From an uncultured Prochlorococcus sp. (GTDB lineage: Bacteria; Cyanobacteriota; Cyanobacteriia; PCC-6307; Cyanobiaceae), in assembly GCA_902538225.1 (NCBI GenBank), contig CACBEF010000004.1, positions 1 through 64,000 of the forward strand: DNA of 64,000 nt, written 5' to 3'. Below the pieces are notes generated by a model that did not search any database, was not told where the DNA came from, and saw nothing but the letters and a program-made list of their open reading frames with translations. Shown piece after piece: positions 1 to 5,821 of the stretch (positions are counted from its first letter, which is position 1; each line of letters starts with the position of its first letter). The translations under genes were made by a program, and so were the position numbers.

Positions 1-84
1 GTAACTAATACGGTTGCTCATGAAATCAAGTCTGACTCTGAATCAGAATATATAGAGATAAAAATTTCATTAAGAAAGAGATAA
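1..84 (+). CDS. C-terminal end of an unidentified protein (cut by window edge)
   Basis: Frame 1 is open from the first base to a TAA at 82-84, giving 27 residues that end in a basic tail (SLRKR). The stretch is polar, with alternating Glu/Ile/Lys like a final beta strand. No family is recognisable from this much sequence. It lies 53 bases upstream of the Cas4-like nuclease on the same strand, so the two could share a transcript. Confidence is limited because only the tail is visible. Confidence 0.45.
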   Translation, partial: VTNTVAHEIKSDSESEYIEIKISLRKR

Positions 85-137
85 AACCTGATCTAACAAT
101 TATTCAATTTTAAATTCACTAAATTTACGTTTTTATC

Positions 138-848
138 ATGCAATTAGAAAAACTTAAGAGAAAACAAAATAAGGTCTTAGGACCTTCAGCTTTATCAGGA
201 GCTTTAACTGAAAATAGTTGCAACCGCCAAGTTTGGCTTTTAAATAGATTTAAACCTGAGACTAAAGACTCAGTATTCCTTGAAAAGTGGAAATTACAGC
301 ACACCAGTGCTTTAAATAATCTAACTAATTTCCTTGGTCAAAAATATCCTGATGCCAAAGTAGATTCAGAAGTACAGCTCCCAACCGTTGAATTTCATGG
401 GGTTAGTTTATTCGGAGTGATTGACTGCTTATTGCTTTTCCCTGATGGGTCAGTCGCAATTTTTGATGCTAAAACAGGCGCCCGAAAATCTAAAGATTGG
501 ATACAAATCGGATTATATTATTTGATGCAAAAAGCTATAAACCGTAGTTATGGTTTGCCAATACCTCGGTTGTTTAGTCTGGGTATTTTTTATGATGATG
601 GAAAATTTCCGCCTAGTAAAAAGACTTTTGAAGAGAACCTTCTTGAACTACAAGGTGAGAATGCTATAGACGAAGTTTTTCTTGATGGTACAAGAAAAAA
701 ATTAAGAGAAGTCCTACAAGTAACAGCTCAAGATGATCTTCCTGATCCACAACCTTCTATTGGAAATTGCAAGTATTGCAAATTTAATATTTCCTGCCCA
801 TCTGCACTAAAGAATGATGTGGCGATAGTGGCAAATGATTTAATTTAG
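138..848 (+). CDS. Cas4-like PD-(D/E)XK nuclease with Fe-S cysteines
   Basis: This is a 236-residue protein of the RecB/Cas4-type PD-(D/E)XK nuclease superfamily. The active-site pattern is complete: D96 in GVID, D110-A-K112, then Q123-x3-Y127, the QxxxY motif of RecB-like nucleases. A cysteine at 28 plus C211-x2-C214-x5-C220 reproduces the four-Cys Fe-S arrangement of Cas4 and AddB-type nucleases. Family members cut single-stranded DNA or process ends in recombination, repair or CRISPR adaptation; no CRISPR array or other cas gene is visible here. It is followed after 10 bases by two small coiled-coil genes, probably one operon. A role in repair or in phage-related recombination is inferred. 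Confidence 0.85.
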   Translation: MQLEKLKRKQNKVLGPSALSGALTENSCNRQVWLLNRFKPETKDSVFLEKWKLQHTSALNNLTNFLGQKYPDAKVDSEVQLPTVEFHGVSLFGVIDCLLLFPDGSVAIFDAKTGARKSKDWIQIGLYYLMQKAINRSYGLPIPRLFSLGIFYDDGKFPPSKKTFEENLLELQGENAIDEVFLDGTRKKLREVLQVTAQDDLPDPQPSIGNCKYCKFNISCPSALKNDVAIVANDLI

Positions 849-858
849 GTTTTGCAAA

Positions 859-1161
859 ATGGATAAAACTATAGCAATTCTATTTTTAGAGTTTCGGGAA
901 TTGGTCTCTAAACAAATTGCAGACTTAAGTTCCACACTCATGAGGCATGACTTTGAAATTAGAAATCAACGAGACGAATTAAATTTCTTAAAGAAACAAA
1001 TTGATCATCTTTCTAGACAGGATTTTGATATAGATTCTCTTATTACTTGGCTAATCCAAGATATTGAAAAAGAGGTAGATGGACCAAAAGAGATAATTGA
1101 GCTTTTAAAGAAAATCAAATCTGAGTGTGGAAGTTCTTTTGAAGAGTTAGGAGGTAGTTAA
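859..1161 (+). CDS. Coiled-coil hypothetical protein
   Basis: This 100-residue acidic protein has a predicted coiled coil over roughly residues 10-55. It contains the motif NFLxxxIDxL, which also occurs in the next gene, so the two may be distant paralogues that pair. It starts 10 bases after the Cas4-like nuclease and its stop directly abuts the next start. No catalytic residues or known family are recognised. Operon position suggests a partner of the nuclease; that is inference. Confidence 0.7.
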   Translation: MDKTIAILFLEFRELVSKQIADLSSTLMRHDFEIRNQRDELNFLKKQIDHLSRQDFDIDSLITWLIQDIEKEVDGPKEIIELLKKIKSECGSSFEELGGS

Positions 1162-1386
1162 TTGAATTTAAATGTTATTCAGAAACTTCTAATTTTTAAG
1201 GACACAGTGCTTGAAAGATTAAAAGCCCAAGCTGAAATTAATGAAGCCAACTTAATCCGTTTGAGTGATTTAGAGCAGAAAATTAATTTTTTAGATACCC
1301 GTATTGATTATCTTGAAAATAGCGTTTCACAACTTGGTCAGGCACTTGTTGAAGGCCCAGGAATAGATCCAGATGACCCTTTTTAA
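1162..1386 (+). CDS. Coiled-coil hypothetical protein (TTG start)
   Basis: This 74-residue protein starts at TTG 1162, immediately after the TAA of the preceding gene. A strong Shine-Dalgarno run (TTAGGAGG) lies about 6 bases upstream inside that gene, which decides the start. Residues 20-60 form heptad-like coiled coil including NFLDTRIDYL, similar to NFLKKQIDHL in the gene before. The tail is short and acidic (GIDPDDPF). Function is unknown; the third gene of the nuclease operon. Confidence 0.65.
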   Translation: MNLNVIQKLLIFKDTVLERLKAQAEINEANLIRLSDLEQKINFLDTRIDYLENSVSQLGQALVEGPGIDPDDPF

Positions 1387-1437
1387 AATTAATTTTTGGG
1401 ACTTTTAAATAATCTCTAAACCAAATTGAATAAATAT

Positions 1438-1782
1438 ATGGAAAGAAAAATTGTTCAAAAGCCAAATAAGTTCGAGGTGGGGCAAATCACTTTTTGTAAT
1501 GGTGGTTGTACTATGCAACTGCCAACTTTTTACAAAGTTGTAAAAAGAACAGAAAAAACAGTTTGGTTAATAGAACTCGAGAGTCAATTAATTGAACATG
1601 ACGGTTATGGTCAAGTGGGGCATAAAATTCCTGTTGATATTCAAAAAGGTGCTGTCTTTTATAGACGTGTTAAAAACTGGAAAATCATTAGTGATGAATT
1701 TCAAGAATTTGCATATCAAAGAAACTGGGGAATTATTGAACCTTGGGATGGCTTGGCAAAGTATTACAACTGTTTAGATTAG
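1438..1782 (+). CDS. Conserved hypothetical protein, phage-like small-protein flavour
   Basis: This gene encodes 114 residues from ATG 1438; an in-frame TTG lies four codons upstream (1426). The segment VGQITFCNGG followed by FYKVVKRTEKTVWLIEL resembles a small uncharacterised protein type I associate with phages and plasmids (VGD...FYQV...KKTV). That likeness is from memory and weak. The C-terminal half is basic then aromatic. It sits alone downstream of the nuclease operon and ends about 40 bases before the promoter of the next locus. Function unknown. Confidence 0.6.
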   Translation: MERKIVQKPNKFEVGQITFCNGGCTMQLPTFYKVVKRTEKTVWLIELESQLIEHDGYGQVGHKIPVDIQKGAVFYRRVKNWKIISDEFQEFAYQRNWGIIEPWDGLAKYYNCLD

Positions 1783-1822
1783 CTAATAGTGATGAATGTA
1801 AATAATTTATTTGCCAAAATAC

Positions 1823-1852
1823 TTGACGATCCATTTCTAATGTATTTATATT
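1823..1852 (+). promoter_or_regulatory. Sigma70-type promoter, copy A
   Basis: A TTGACG -35 box at 1823-1828 is followed by an 18-base spacer and a TATATT -10 box at 1847-1852. The same layout (TTGACG, 17 bases, TATATT) occurs upstream of the related gene at 4325. The -10 box abuts a palindrome at 1852-1873, so a bound repressor would cover the transcription start. Confidence 0.55.
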
Positions 1853-1873
1853 AGTAGTACACATGTATTACTA
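1852..1873. promoter_or_regulatory. LexA-like palindromic operator, copy A
   Basis: This is a near-perfect inverted repeat with half-sites TAGTAgTACA and TGTAtTACTA separated by 2 bases. The core AGTAC-N4-GTATT differs at one base from the cyanobacterial LexA box as I recall it (RGTACNNNDGTWCB). It lies just downstream of the -10 box and 4 bases before the ATG at 1878. A similar site precedes the related gene at 4325. LexA as the binding protein is inference. Confidence 0.5.
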
Positions 1874-1877
1874 AGTA

Positions 1878-2177
1878 ATGACTTTAGGAGGAGCTAATGT
1901 TTGGACTAATTTTTCTTACGGTTATCGTAATGAGTCCCCAAGTGGTTGGTTGCTTAGTCCAGACCGCAGCAGATTAATTTTATTTGTAAGGAATAAAAAA
2001 TCTCCAAGAAATAGTATGAGAATTTTTGCTCATACATATTATGCAAATGATTTAGGTGAGCCAATGGCAATTAAATCATCCACTCAAATGTATTTGGATA
2101 ATGCTTGGGATAAATGGCATGACCTTCAATTAGAAGGTTGGACTTTTGAAGAACTTGAATTACCTGAATCAGTATGA
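1878..2177 (+). CDS. DUF1651-like hypothetical protein, copy A
   Basis: This is a 99-residue protein related to the product of 4325-4615. Shared features are ANVxTxF near the start, (S/T)P(S/T)GWL around residue 22, a basic beta-rich middle, YAN(D/K)LGEP near residue 55 and a C-terminal Trp-rich segment. The GWL start and size recall the picocyanobacterial DUF1651 family; I am only moderately sure of that name. Its first third overlaps a second, out-of-frame ORF (1897-1977) that is better conserved between the copies, so the true start may lie further in. The stop overlaps the next gene by ATGA. The promoter suggests LexA-like control. Confidence 0.65.
   Translation: MTLGGANVWTNFSYGYRNESPSGWLLSPDRSRLILFVRNKKSPRNSMRIFAHTYYANDLGEPMAIKSSTQMYLDNAWDKWHDLQLEGWTFEELELPESV
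1897..1977 (+). CDS. Nested 26-residue hydrophobic peptide ORF, copy A
   Basis: In the +1 frame within the DUF1651-like gene, an ATG at 1897 is preceded at good distance by TTAGGAGG. It opens a 26-codon ORF starting MFGLIF and containing PQVVGCL. The related locus has an ORF of exactly the same length (4344-4424) beginning MFGLIF and containing PQLAGCL. Differences between copies are synonymous or hydrophobic-for-hydrophobic in this frame and mostly non-conservative in the annotated frame. This favours a translated membrane or leader peptide. No homologue is recognised. Confidence 0.5.
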   Translation: MFGLIFLTVIVMSPQVVGCLVQTAAD

Positions 2178-2314
2178 CTAACTTAAATCCAATCAAAAAG
2201 AAACTATCAAAAGCAGATAGAAAGATATCTATACAAGACCCATCAAAATTATTAGCAGAATTTTTTAATGGTGTTGTCATTGAACTTGATGAAGAATATA
2301 AATATGACTCATAA
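2174..2314 (+). CDS. Small hypothetical protein
   Basis: This 46-residue ORF has its ATG overlapping the TGA of the upstream gene (ATGA), indicating translational coupling. The N-terminal half is lysine-rich (NPIKKKLSKADRK) and the C-terminal half acidic (ELDEEY). It overlaps the following gene by 11 bases. No family is recognised; the tight overlaps on both sides are the main evidence that it is real. Confidence 0.5.
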   Translation: MTNLNPIKKKLSKADRKISIQDPSKLLAEFFNGVVIELDEEYKYDS

Positions 2315-2456
2315 AGAATTGATAGATCAAGTTTCCGCAAATTTATTTAAACAAAGTGGAAAGTTAGAAAGCAGAAGATCTTGGTTGGCAATGAGAAATT
2401 ATCTTGAACAATTAGATACCGAACAACTTAAATCCATGCTTAAGGACCACGGATGA
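2304..2456 (+). CDS. Small conserved-looking hypothetical protein
   Basis: This 50-residue helical protein starts at ATG 2304 (MTHKELIDQV), chosen because that start overlaps the preceding stop in typical operon fashion; an earlier in-frame ATG lies at 2268. It contains heptad-like Leu spacing (LEQLDTEQLKSMLK). It is the last gene of the three-gene unit beginning at 1878. Function unknown. Confidence 0.5.
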   Translation: MTHKELIDQVSANLFKQSGKLESRRSWLAMRNYLEQLDTEQLKSMLKDHG

Positions 2457-2466
2457 TTTAAAAACT

Positions 2467-2580
2467 TTATTTAGTTTTTATTTTTTTCTTAATTCTTAGA
2501 TAACCGTAAGTTGCAAAACCAACCAAAAACATGTCCAAGTAAATATGCCAAGTAGGAAAAATCTGGTGTATTAATTCCAT
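2467..2580 (-). CDS. Small membrane peptide coupled to the ligase-domain gene
   Basis: This 37-residue minus-strand ORF has one hydrophobic helix (IYLDMFLVGFATYGYL) and a basic tail (RIKKKIKTK), as in single-pass peptides with the tail in the cytoplasm. Its ATG shares one base with the TAA of the ligase-domain gene (TAATG), suggesting translational coupling. Function unknown. Confidence 0.5.
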   Translation of the reverse strand: MELIHQIFPTWHIYLDMFLVGFATYGYLRIKKKIKTK

Positions 2581-3329
2581 TAACTTTTTATTGCAACTTG
2601 CCAATAAGGATAATCTAAATTTGATTTTTCTCTAATCAATTGTAATTTTCTAGAATTTATTTTTACTACTATTCCATCTGTTGGATATTTACTAAAAAGC
2701 TTCCCTTCTAGCCATCGTTTTCTAAATACTTCAATTTGGCTCGTAAAGTTGCATGAAATATCCTGAGGGATCGTGAAGCCAAGCTTTGAAAGACTCTTTT
2801 TGGACTCATATTGGTTAAGTGTTGAATTAAGTATTTGAAATGCGCAGAAGCTAAGACTTTCAGAAAATCCTTCTTTAGATCTTAGAAATCCAGAAGCGAT
2901 TCTCTGGGAGATGTTTGGACTTTGGTTGGGTGCGTATAATTCACCTCTAACTTGAAGAACTCCTCGTAAAGGGAGATTATTGGGAATGTCTTGAACTTTA
3001 ATTAGTTTACTAGTAATGTCTGCCCCTTTTCTTGAAATTGCTTTCTGCAAGGTTCCATCCCTATATTGCAAAGCAACAGCACAACCATCAATTTTTGGTT
3101 CAATTAACAATCTAGTATCTGCTAATAATCCTTTCAAAAATTCATCTAATGAATCCTTTTCTAATGAAGGTAAAACAAGTTTGTTTTTCTTTTTAAAGTA
3201 ATCACAATTTGGGTTTGTTCTTAATAAATTTTTTTCAAGTTTGTCGAACTGCTTATCAGAGATTAAAGCATTACCATTTCTATAATTATCGTCATACCAT
3301 TCAATTCGTTCTTCTAAATAAGTCTTCAT
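2580..3329 (-). CDS. Stand-alone NAD+-dependent DNA ligase adenylation domain
   Basis: This 249-residue protein matches only the N-terminal part of LigA-type ligases. Residues 1-45 look like a shortened domain Ia (WYDDNYR...ISDKQFDKL). LPSLEKDSLDE matches the family's PMLSL region. Motif I is K79-I-D-G, followed by the VRGELY motif, DGIVVKIN (motif IV) and a motif V-like VAIKS at the very end. The OB-fold, zinc finger, helix-hairpin-helix and BRCT domains of full-length LigA (about 650-700 residues) are missing. It may adenylate itself without a complete sealing apparatus. It abuts a membrane peptide upstream (3330) and overlaps one downstream. Function is unknown. Confidence 0.85.
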   Translation of the reverse strand: MKTYLEERIEWYDDNYRNGNALISDKQFDKLEKNLLRTNPNCDYFKKKNKLVLPSLEKDSLDEFLKGLLADTRLLIEPKIDGCAVALQYRDGTLQKAISRKGADITSKLIKVQDIPNNLPLRGVLQVRGELYAPNQSPNISQRIASGFLRSKEGFSESLSFCAFQILNSTLNQYESKKSLSKLGFTIPQDISCNFTSQIEVFRKRWLEGKLFSKYPTDGIVVKINSRKLQLIREKSNLDYPYWQVAIKS

Positions 3330-3536
3330 TTAATACGATGGCTTAAGTTTTTGGCTAGGTATCCAACTTGGTTTATCTATGATCCATTTTTCTCTATCTT
3401 CATATTTAACTGTCCATAAAAGAAATGAAGAAATTTCTTTTAGAGTTATGCTAACCAAATATCTTGTTTTTGGACTTATTGATATAAATCCAAACAATGA
3501 TATTAATAAAATAAGTTTAAACATGCCTTTAATCAT
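3330..3536 (-). CDS. Small single-pass membrane protein
   Basis: This 68-residue protein begins with a hydrophobic helix (FKLILLISLFGFISI) and continues as a soluble, Trp-containing basic tail. A second in-frame ATG lies at residue 5. Its stop directly abuts the start of the ligase-domain gene, so the two are probably co-transcribed. No known family. Confidence 0.55.
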   Translation of the reverse strand: MIKGMFKLILLISLFGFISISPKTRYLVSITLKEISSFLLWTVKYEDREKWIIDKPSWIPSQKLKPSY

Positions 3537-3567
3537 TTAAAAACTCAGCTTAATTTTTGCGAACTTT

Positions 3568-3825
3568 TTAATTAATGCAATTCTTATAACCTTCAATCTT
3601 TGCTAGTTCATCAATGTTCAAACCTGTTTCCTCTAATAAAGTTTCTCCTATATCGTCTTTATTAAATTTAGTTAAAGCTCCCTTAGTAGAGTACTTAATA
3701 CATTGGTTTTTATATTTTGCTTCTTTGACAACAGGAGATAAATAAAAACCAAACAAGATGATAAAAGCTCCATAGGTTACAACTTTTCTATGGTTTTTCC
3801 ACCATTCATAAAATTTATTGGACAC
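3568..3825 (-). CDS. Small membrane-anchored hypothetical protein
   Basis: This 85-residue protein has one transmembrane helix (VVTYGAFIILFGFYLSPVV, about residues 15-33) after a basic Trp-rich start. The soluble domain carries two cysteines, at about 42 and near the C terminus (YKNCIN), that could form a disulfide outside the cytoplasm. It is upstream of the ligase-domain genes on the same strand. No family recognised. Confidence 0.6.
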   Translation of the reverse strand: MSNKFYEWWKNHRKVVTYGAFIILFGFYLSPVVKEAKYKNQCIKYSTKGALTKFNKDDIGETLLEETGLNIDELAKIEGYKNCIN

Positions 3826-3906
3826 GAAAAATAAATAATTAATTTCTATTTTAAATTGATTTTCAACAAATTACTTTAGTAATTGAAGGATTCCTTAATT
3901 TATCGT

Positions 3907-4131
3907 TTATTCATTAATAGATTTAACCCAAGAATAATATCTTGATTTTCTAATCCTTTGCTCTTTCGAGACTAGTCTATCTGCAGATTCTAGGGGTGAT
4001 TCTCCTTTCTCAACTTTGGTTGTAACAGATATACCAAAACCTTTTGCTTCAATTTTTGCAATTCCACCCTCTAAAAAAAATAAAAAAGACCAACCTTTAT
4101 TCCATCCTAAATAGAAGGGATTTCGATTCAC
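3907..4131 (-). CDS. Hypothetical protein
   Basis: This 74-residue protein has an aromatic N terminus (FYLGWNKGWSFLFFLEGG) followed by a small beta-rich region and a basic C terminus. No known motif. It lies on the minus strand between the ligase block and the divergent copy B promoter at 4273, which is 140 bases away. Confidence 0.5.
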   Translation of the reverse strand: MNRNPFYLGWNKGWSFLFFLEGGIAKIEAKGFGISVTTKVEKGESPLESADRLVSKEQRIRKSRYYSWVKSINE

Positions 4132-4272
4132 TGCATTCTTTTTGATATATTCTTTAATGTTATTTTCCTTTTCAAGGTTTTACTTGTATACACTATTACC
4201 AAATAAGATGTTTACGGCTGATTATTTCTGGAAAAGTAATTTTAGTATTTAAATAATTACTTCGAGTAATAC

Positions 4273-4301
4273 TTGACGACTAGGAGTAGTACATATATAT
4301 T
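4273..4301 (+). promoter_or_regulatory. Sigma70-type promoter, copy B
   Basis: TTGACG at 4273-4278, a 17-base spacer and TATATT at 4296-4301 form a good promoter. It shares the leading ACTTGACGA block and overall layout with the copy A promoter at 1823, so both loci probably inherited it by duplication. Confidence 0.55.
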
Positions 4302-4302
4302 A

Positions 4303-4320
4303 ATAGTACAGATGTATTAT
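4303..4320. promoter_or_regulatory. LexA-like palindromic operator, copy B
   Basis: Half-sites ATAgTACA and TGTAtTAT flank a 2-base centre directly after the -10 box. The core AGTAC-N4-GTATT is identical in its fixed bases to copy A and is one mismatch from my recollection of the cyanobacterial LexA box. It lies 4 bases before the ATG at 4325. Confidence 0.5.
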
Positions 4321-4324
4321 CTTT

Positions 4325-4615
4325 ATGACTTCAGGAGTCGCTAATGTTCGGACTTATTTTTATCATGGCAGCCTTATTGACACCCCAACTGGCTGGTTGT
4401 TTAACAAAAAAAGTGGGTTATTAATTTTTTTTGAGATTTATAAGAAATCTTTATCTAATAACTTAAAAGTATATACTCATCTTTTCTATGCAAATAAATT
4501 AGGTGAACCAGCCCAACTTAAAAATTCAAGACTTCATTCTATTGAGTGTGCTTGTGAAACATGGAATGAATTAATTTCAGGAGAATGGAAAATTGTTACT
4601 AATAAATTCCAGTAA
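4325..4615 (+). CDS. DUF1651-like hypothetical protein, copy B
   Basis: This 96-residue protein is a diverged paralogue of 1878-2177, sharing ANVxTxF, TPTGWL, YANKLGEP and a Trp-containing C terminus. Promoter, operator and nested +1-frame ORF are duplicated with it. DUF1651 membership is suggested by the GWL motif and size but not certain. Because the nested frame is better conserved near the start, the first 20 or so codons of this frame may not be protein-coding. It is followed 2 bases later by the Cys-containing gene at 4618. Confidence 0.65.
   Translation: MTSGVANVRTYFYHGSLIDTPTGWLFNKKSGLLIFFEIYKKSLSNNLKVYTHLFYANKLGEPAQLKNSRLHSIECACETWNELISGEWKIVTNKFQ
4344..4424 (+). CDS. Nested 26-residue hydrophobic peptide ORF, copy B
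   Basis: An ATG at 4344, preceded by TCAGGAG, opens a 26-codon ORF in the +1 frame of the DUF1651-like gene. It begins MFGLIFIMAALL and contains PQLAGCL. Length, start context and hydrophobic pattern match the ORF at 1897-1977. The cysteine after a hydrophobic run superficially recalls a lipobox (LAGC), but the peptide is too short to be a normal lipoprotein. Confidence 0.5.
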   Translation: MFGLIFIMAALLTPQLAGCLTKKVGY

Positions 4616-4617
4616 TC

Positions 4618-4851
4618 ATGATCAAGTTAAATCCGTCAAAATGGGAATATCTAAAAGAATCTACCCTAAAACGAAAACGAACAAAGATTTGCATTACTTG
4701 CAATCACTTTCGCTACAGCACTACAGAAACTTTTGCTACTATCTTGATCTGTCCAAAATACGAAAAACGCATACCGCAGGGTGATCATTTACTTAAAGGT
4801 TGTAAGTATTGGCAAAAAAACAGGACGATATTTTCTCCTGAAGCATCTTAA
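4618..4851 (+). CDS. Small Cys-rich basic protein, possible zinc binder
   Basis: This 77-residue, strongly basic protein starts 2 bases after copy B. Cysteines occur as C-x2-C (ICITCNHF) near residue 25, then as ICPKYEK and GCKYW further on, giving four spaced cysteines that could hold a zinc ion. No family recognised. It is probably co-transcribed with copy B and so would share its LexA-like control. Confidence 0.55.
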   Translation: MIKLNPSKWEYLKESTLKRKRTKICITCNHFRYSTTETFATILICPKYEKRIPQGDHLLKGCKYWQKNRTIFSPEAS

Positions 4852-4951
4852 TTATTCTCTAATGAAAGTTCTCTAGGTAGAGATATTTAATTATGTAAAC
4901 AAAGCATTATTTTATACAACTTAAAAAATTCTTTTTAAGTAGTTTTGAAGC

Positions 4952-5053
4952 ATGATGCAATTTTACTTTTCTATATTTTTATTAGTTGTTCTTACATTTT
5001 TTGCACTTTTGTTAGATGCACCAGAATTGGCCTCTTTAATTCAAACATTTTAG
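4952..5053 (+). CDS. 33-residue membrane peptide
   Basis: This ORF starts MMQFYFSIFLLVVLTFFALLL and ends with a short polar tail. It is a single hydrophobic helix of about 20 residues. It lies 100 bases after the Cys-rich gene and is closed by a clean terminator 8 bases after the stop, which supports its being a real gene. Function unknown. Confidence 0.55.
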   Translation: MMQFYFSIFLLVVLTFFALLLDAPELASLIQTF

Positions 5054-5060
5054 AAAATAA

Positions 5061-5092
5061 TAAATCAGCATTTTTACTGATTTACTTTTTTT
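5061..5092 (+). terminator. Intrinsic terminator
   Basis: A perfect 8-bp stem (TAAATCAG at 5061-5068 with CTGATTTA at 5077-5084) has an 8-base loop and is followed by CTTTTTTT. It ends the 33-residue peptide gene. Confidence 0.75.
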
Positions 5093-5135
5093 ATAAGTAA
5101 GGCGTAGGTTTAACTTGTTGAATAGGAGGGATCTA

Positions 5136-5177
5136 ATGATTGACAGTCCACCAGAGAAGTTAGATTATAAAATTTAA
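5136..5177 (+). CDS. 13-residue micro-ORF in a discrete short transcript
   Basis: ATG 5136 is preceded by TAGGAGGG at ideal spacing and opens a 13-codon ORF (MIDSPPEKLDYKI). It lies between two intrinsic terminators (5061-5092 and 5204-5238), so a transcript starting between them would be about 135 bases; a possible -10 (TATAAG) lies at 5092-5097. This may be a small RNA with a translated leader, or a very small protein gene. Confidence 0.35.
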   Translation: MIDSPPEKLDYKI

Positions 5178-5203
5178 ATCTAAATAAAACTAATGCTAAA
5201 TCT

Positions 5204-5238
5204 GGAATGAATCTTCTTTTTGAGATTCATTCCTTTTT
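5204..5238 (+). terminator. Strong intrinsic terminator
   Basis: A perfect 11-bp stem (GGAATGAATCT at 5204-5214 with AGATTCATTCC at 5223-5233) has an 8-base loop and is followed by TTTTT. It terminates the micro-ORF transcript. Confidence 0.8.
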
Positions 5239-5336
5239 AAAAAATTTAAATTATAAATATTAAATTTTTAAAGTAAAAAATATTTTCATATTAAAGTGAT
5301 TTGATGCCAAAGTCACTTCTTAGATAGTGGCTAACT

Positions 5337-5519
5337 TTACCTGAATCCAAAGCCAGTTTTTTGTTCTTCCTTTTCTTCCCATTCATTTATAATAAGTTTT
5401 AGTAAACTTTTAACTTCTAAATTTGAAGCATTAGTATCTTTTTGAAGATTCATACAAATATTTTTAACTTCCTCAAAAGCCTTATCGATTAATATTGTTT
5501 TTTGATCTGGATTAGCCAT
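5337..5519 (-). CDS. Small helical hypothetical protein
   Basis: This 60-residue protein is predicted all-helical (FEEVKNICMNLQKDTNASNLEVKSLLKLIINEWEEKEEQ), resembling small cyanobacterial helical proteins with a conserved NEW segment. The related-looking ending IQNEWHPES in 7268-7477 suggests a shared type. Only 6 bases separate it from the upstream 5526-5723. Function unknown. Confidence 0.55.
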   Translation of the reverse strand: MANPDQKTILIDKAFEEVKNICMNLQKDTNASNLEVKSLLKLIINEWEEKEEQKTGFGFR

Positions 5520-5525
5520 AGAATT

Positions 5526-5723
5526 TTAAAAAGCTCCATTACAGTTAAAACCACTGCAATTAATGATCCTAAAAATGTTCATTATGAAATTATGGAATCT
5601 TTCATCAAAAAAAAATGCCCAGGTCATAAATATTGCAAAACTAGAAACAGCAAAAGCAGCATATTGAAGCCAATGTGTTCCATAGCTGTCTATTCCATTT
5701 TTATCAAAATCAGAATTAATCAA
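5526..5723 (-). CDS. Small membrane protein
   Basis: This 65-residue protein has a hydrophobic segment (YAAFAVSSFAIFMTWAFFF, about residues 21-39) and a second amphipathic stretch near residue 45. Two cysteines lie near the C terminus. It sits immediately upstream of 5337-5519 on the same strand. No family recognised. Confidence 0.5.
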   Translation of the reverse strand: MINSDFDKNGIDSYGTHWLQYAAFAVSSFAIFMTWAFFFDERFHNFIMNIFRIINCSGFNCNGAF

Positions 5724-5821
5724 ATGCTTTTTTTCTTATAATAAAAATTTTTTTTTTAAAAGGAGAGTTTGTTTTGAACAATAGACTTATTACTTCTTGA
5801 ATCATTAGAGGTATTAATCGC

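Noticed and set aside
138..848. Possible CRISPR locus around the Cas4-like nuclease
   Set aside because: No repeat-spacer array and no cas1, cas2 or effector gene were found on either strand; only the nuclease family is shared.
2268..2456. Earlier ATG start at 2268 for the 2304 gene
   Set aside because: It would extend the overlap with the preceding gene; the ATG at 2304 gives a normal operon-like overlap.
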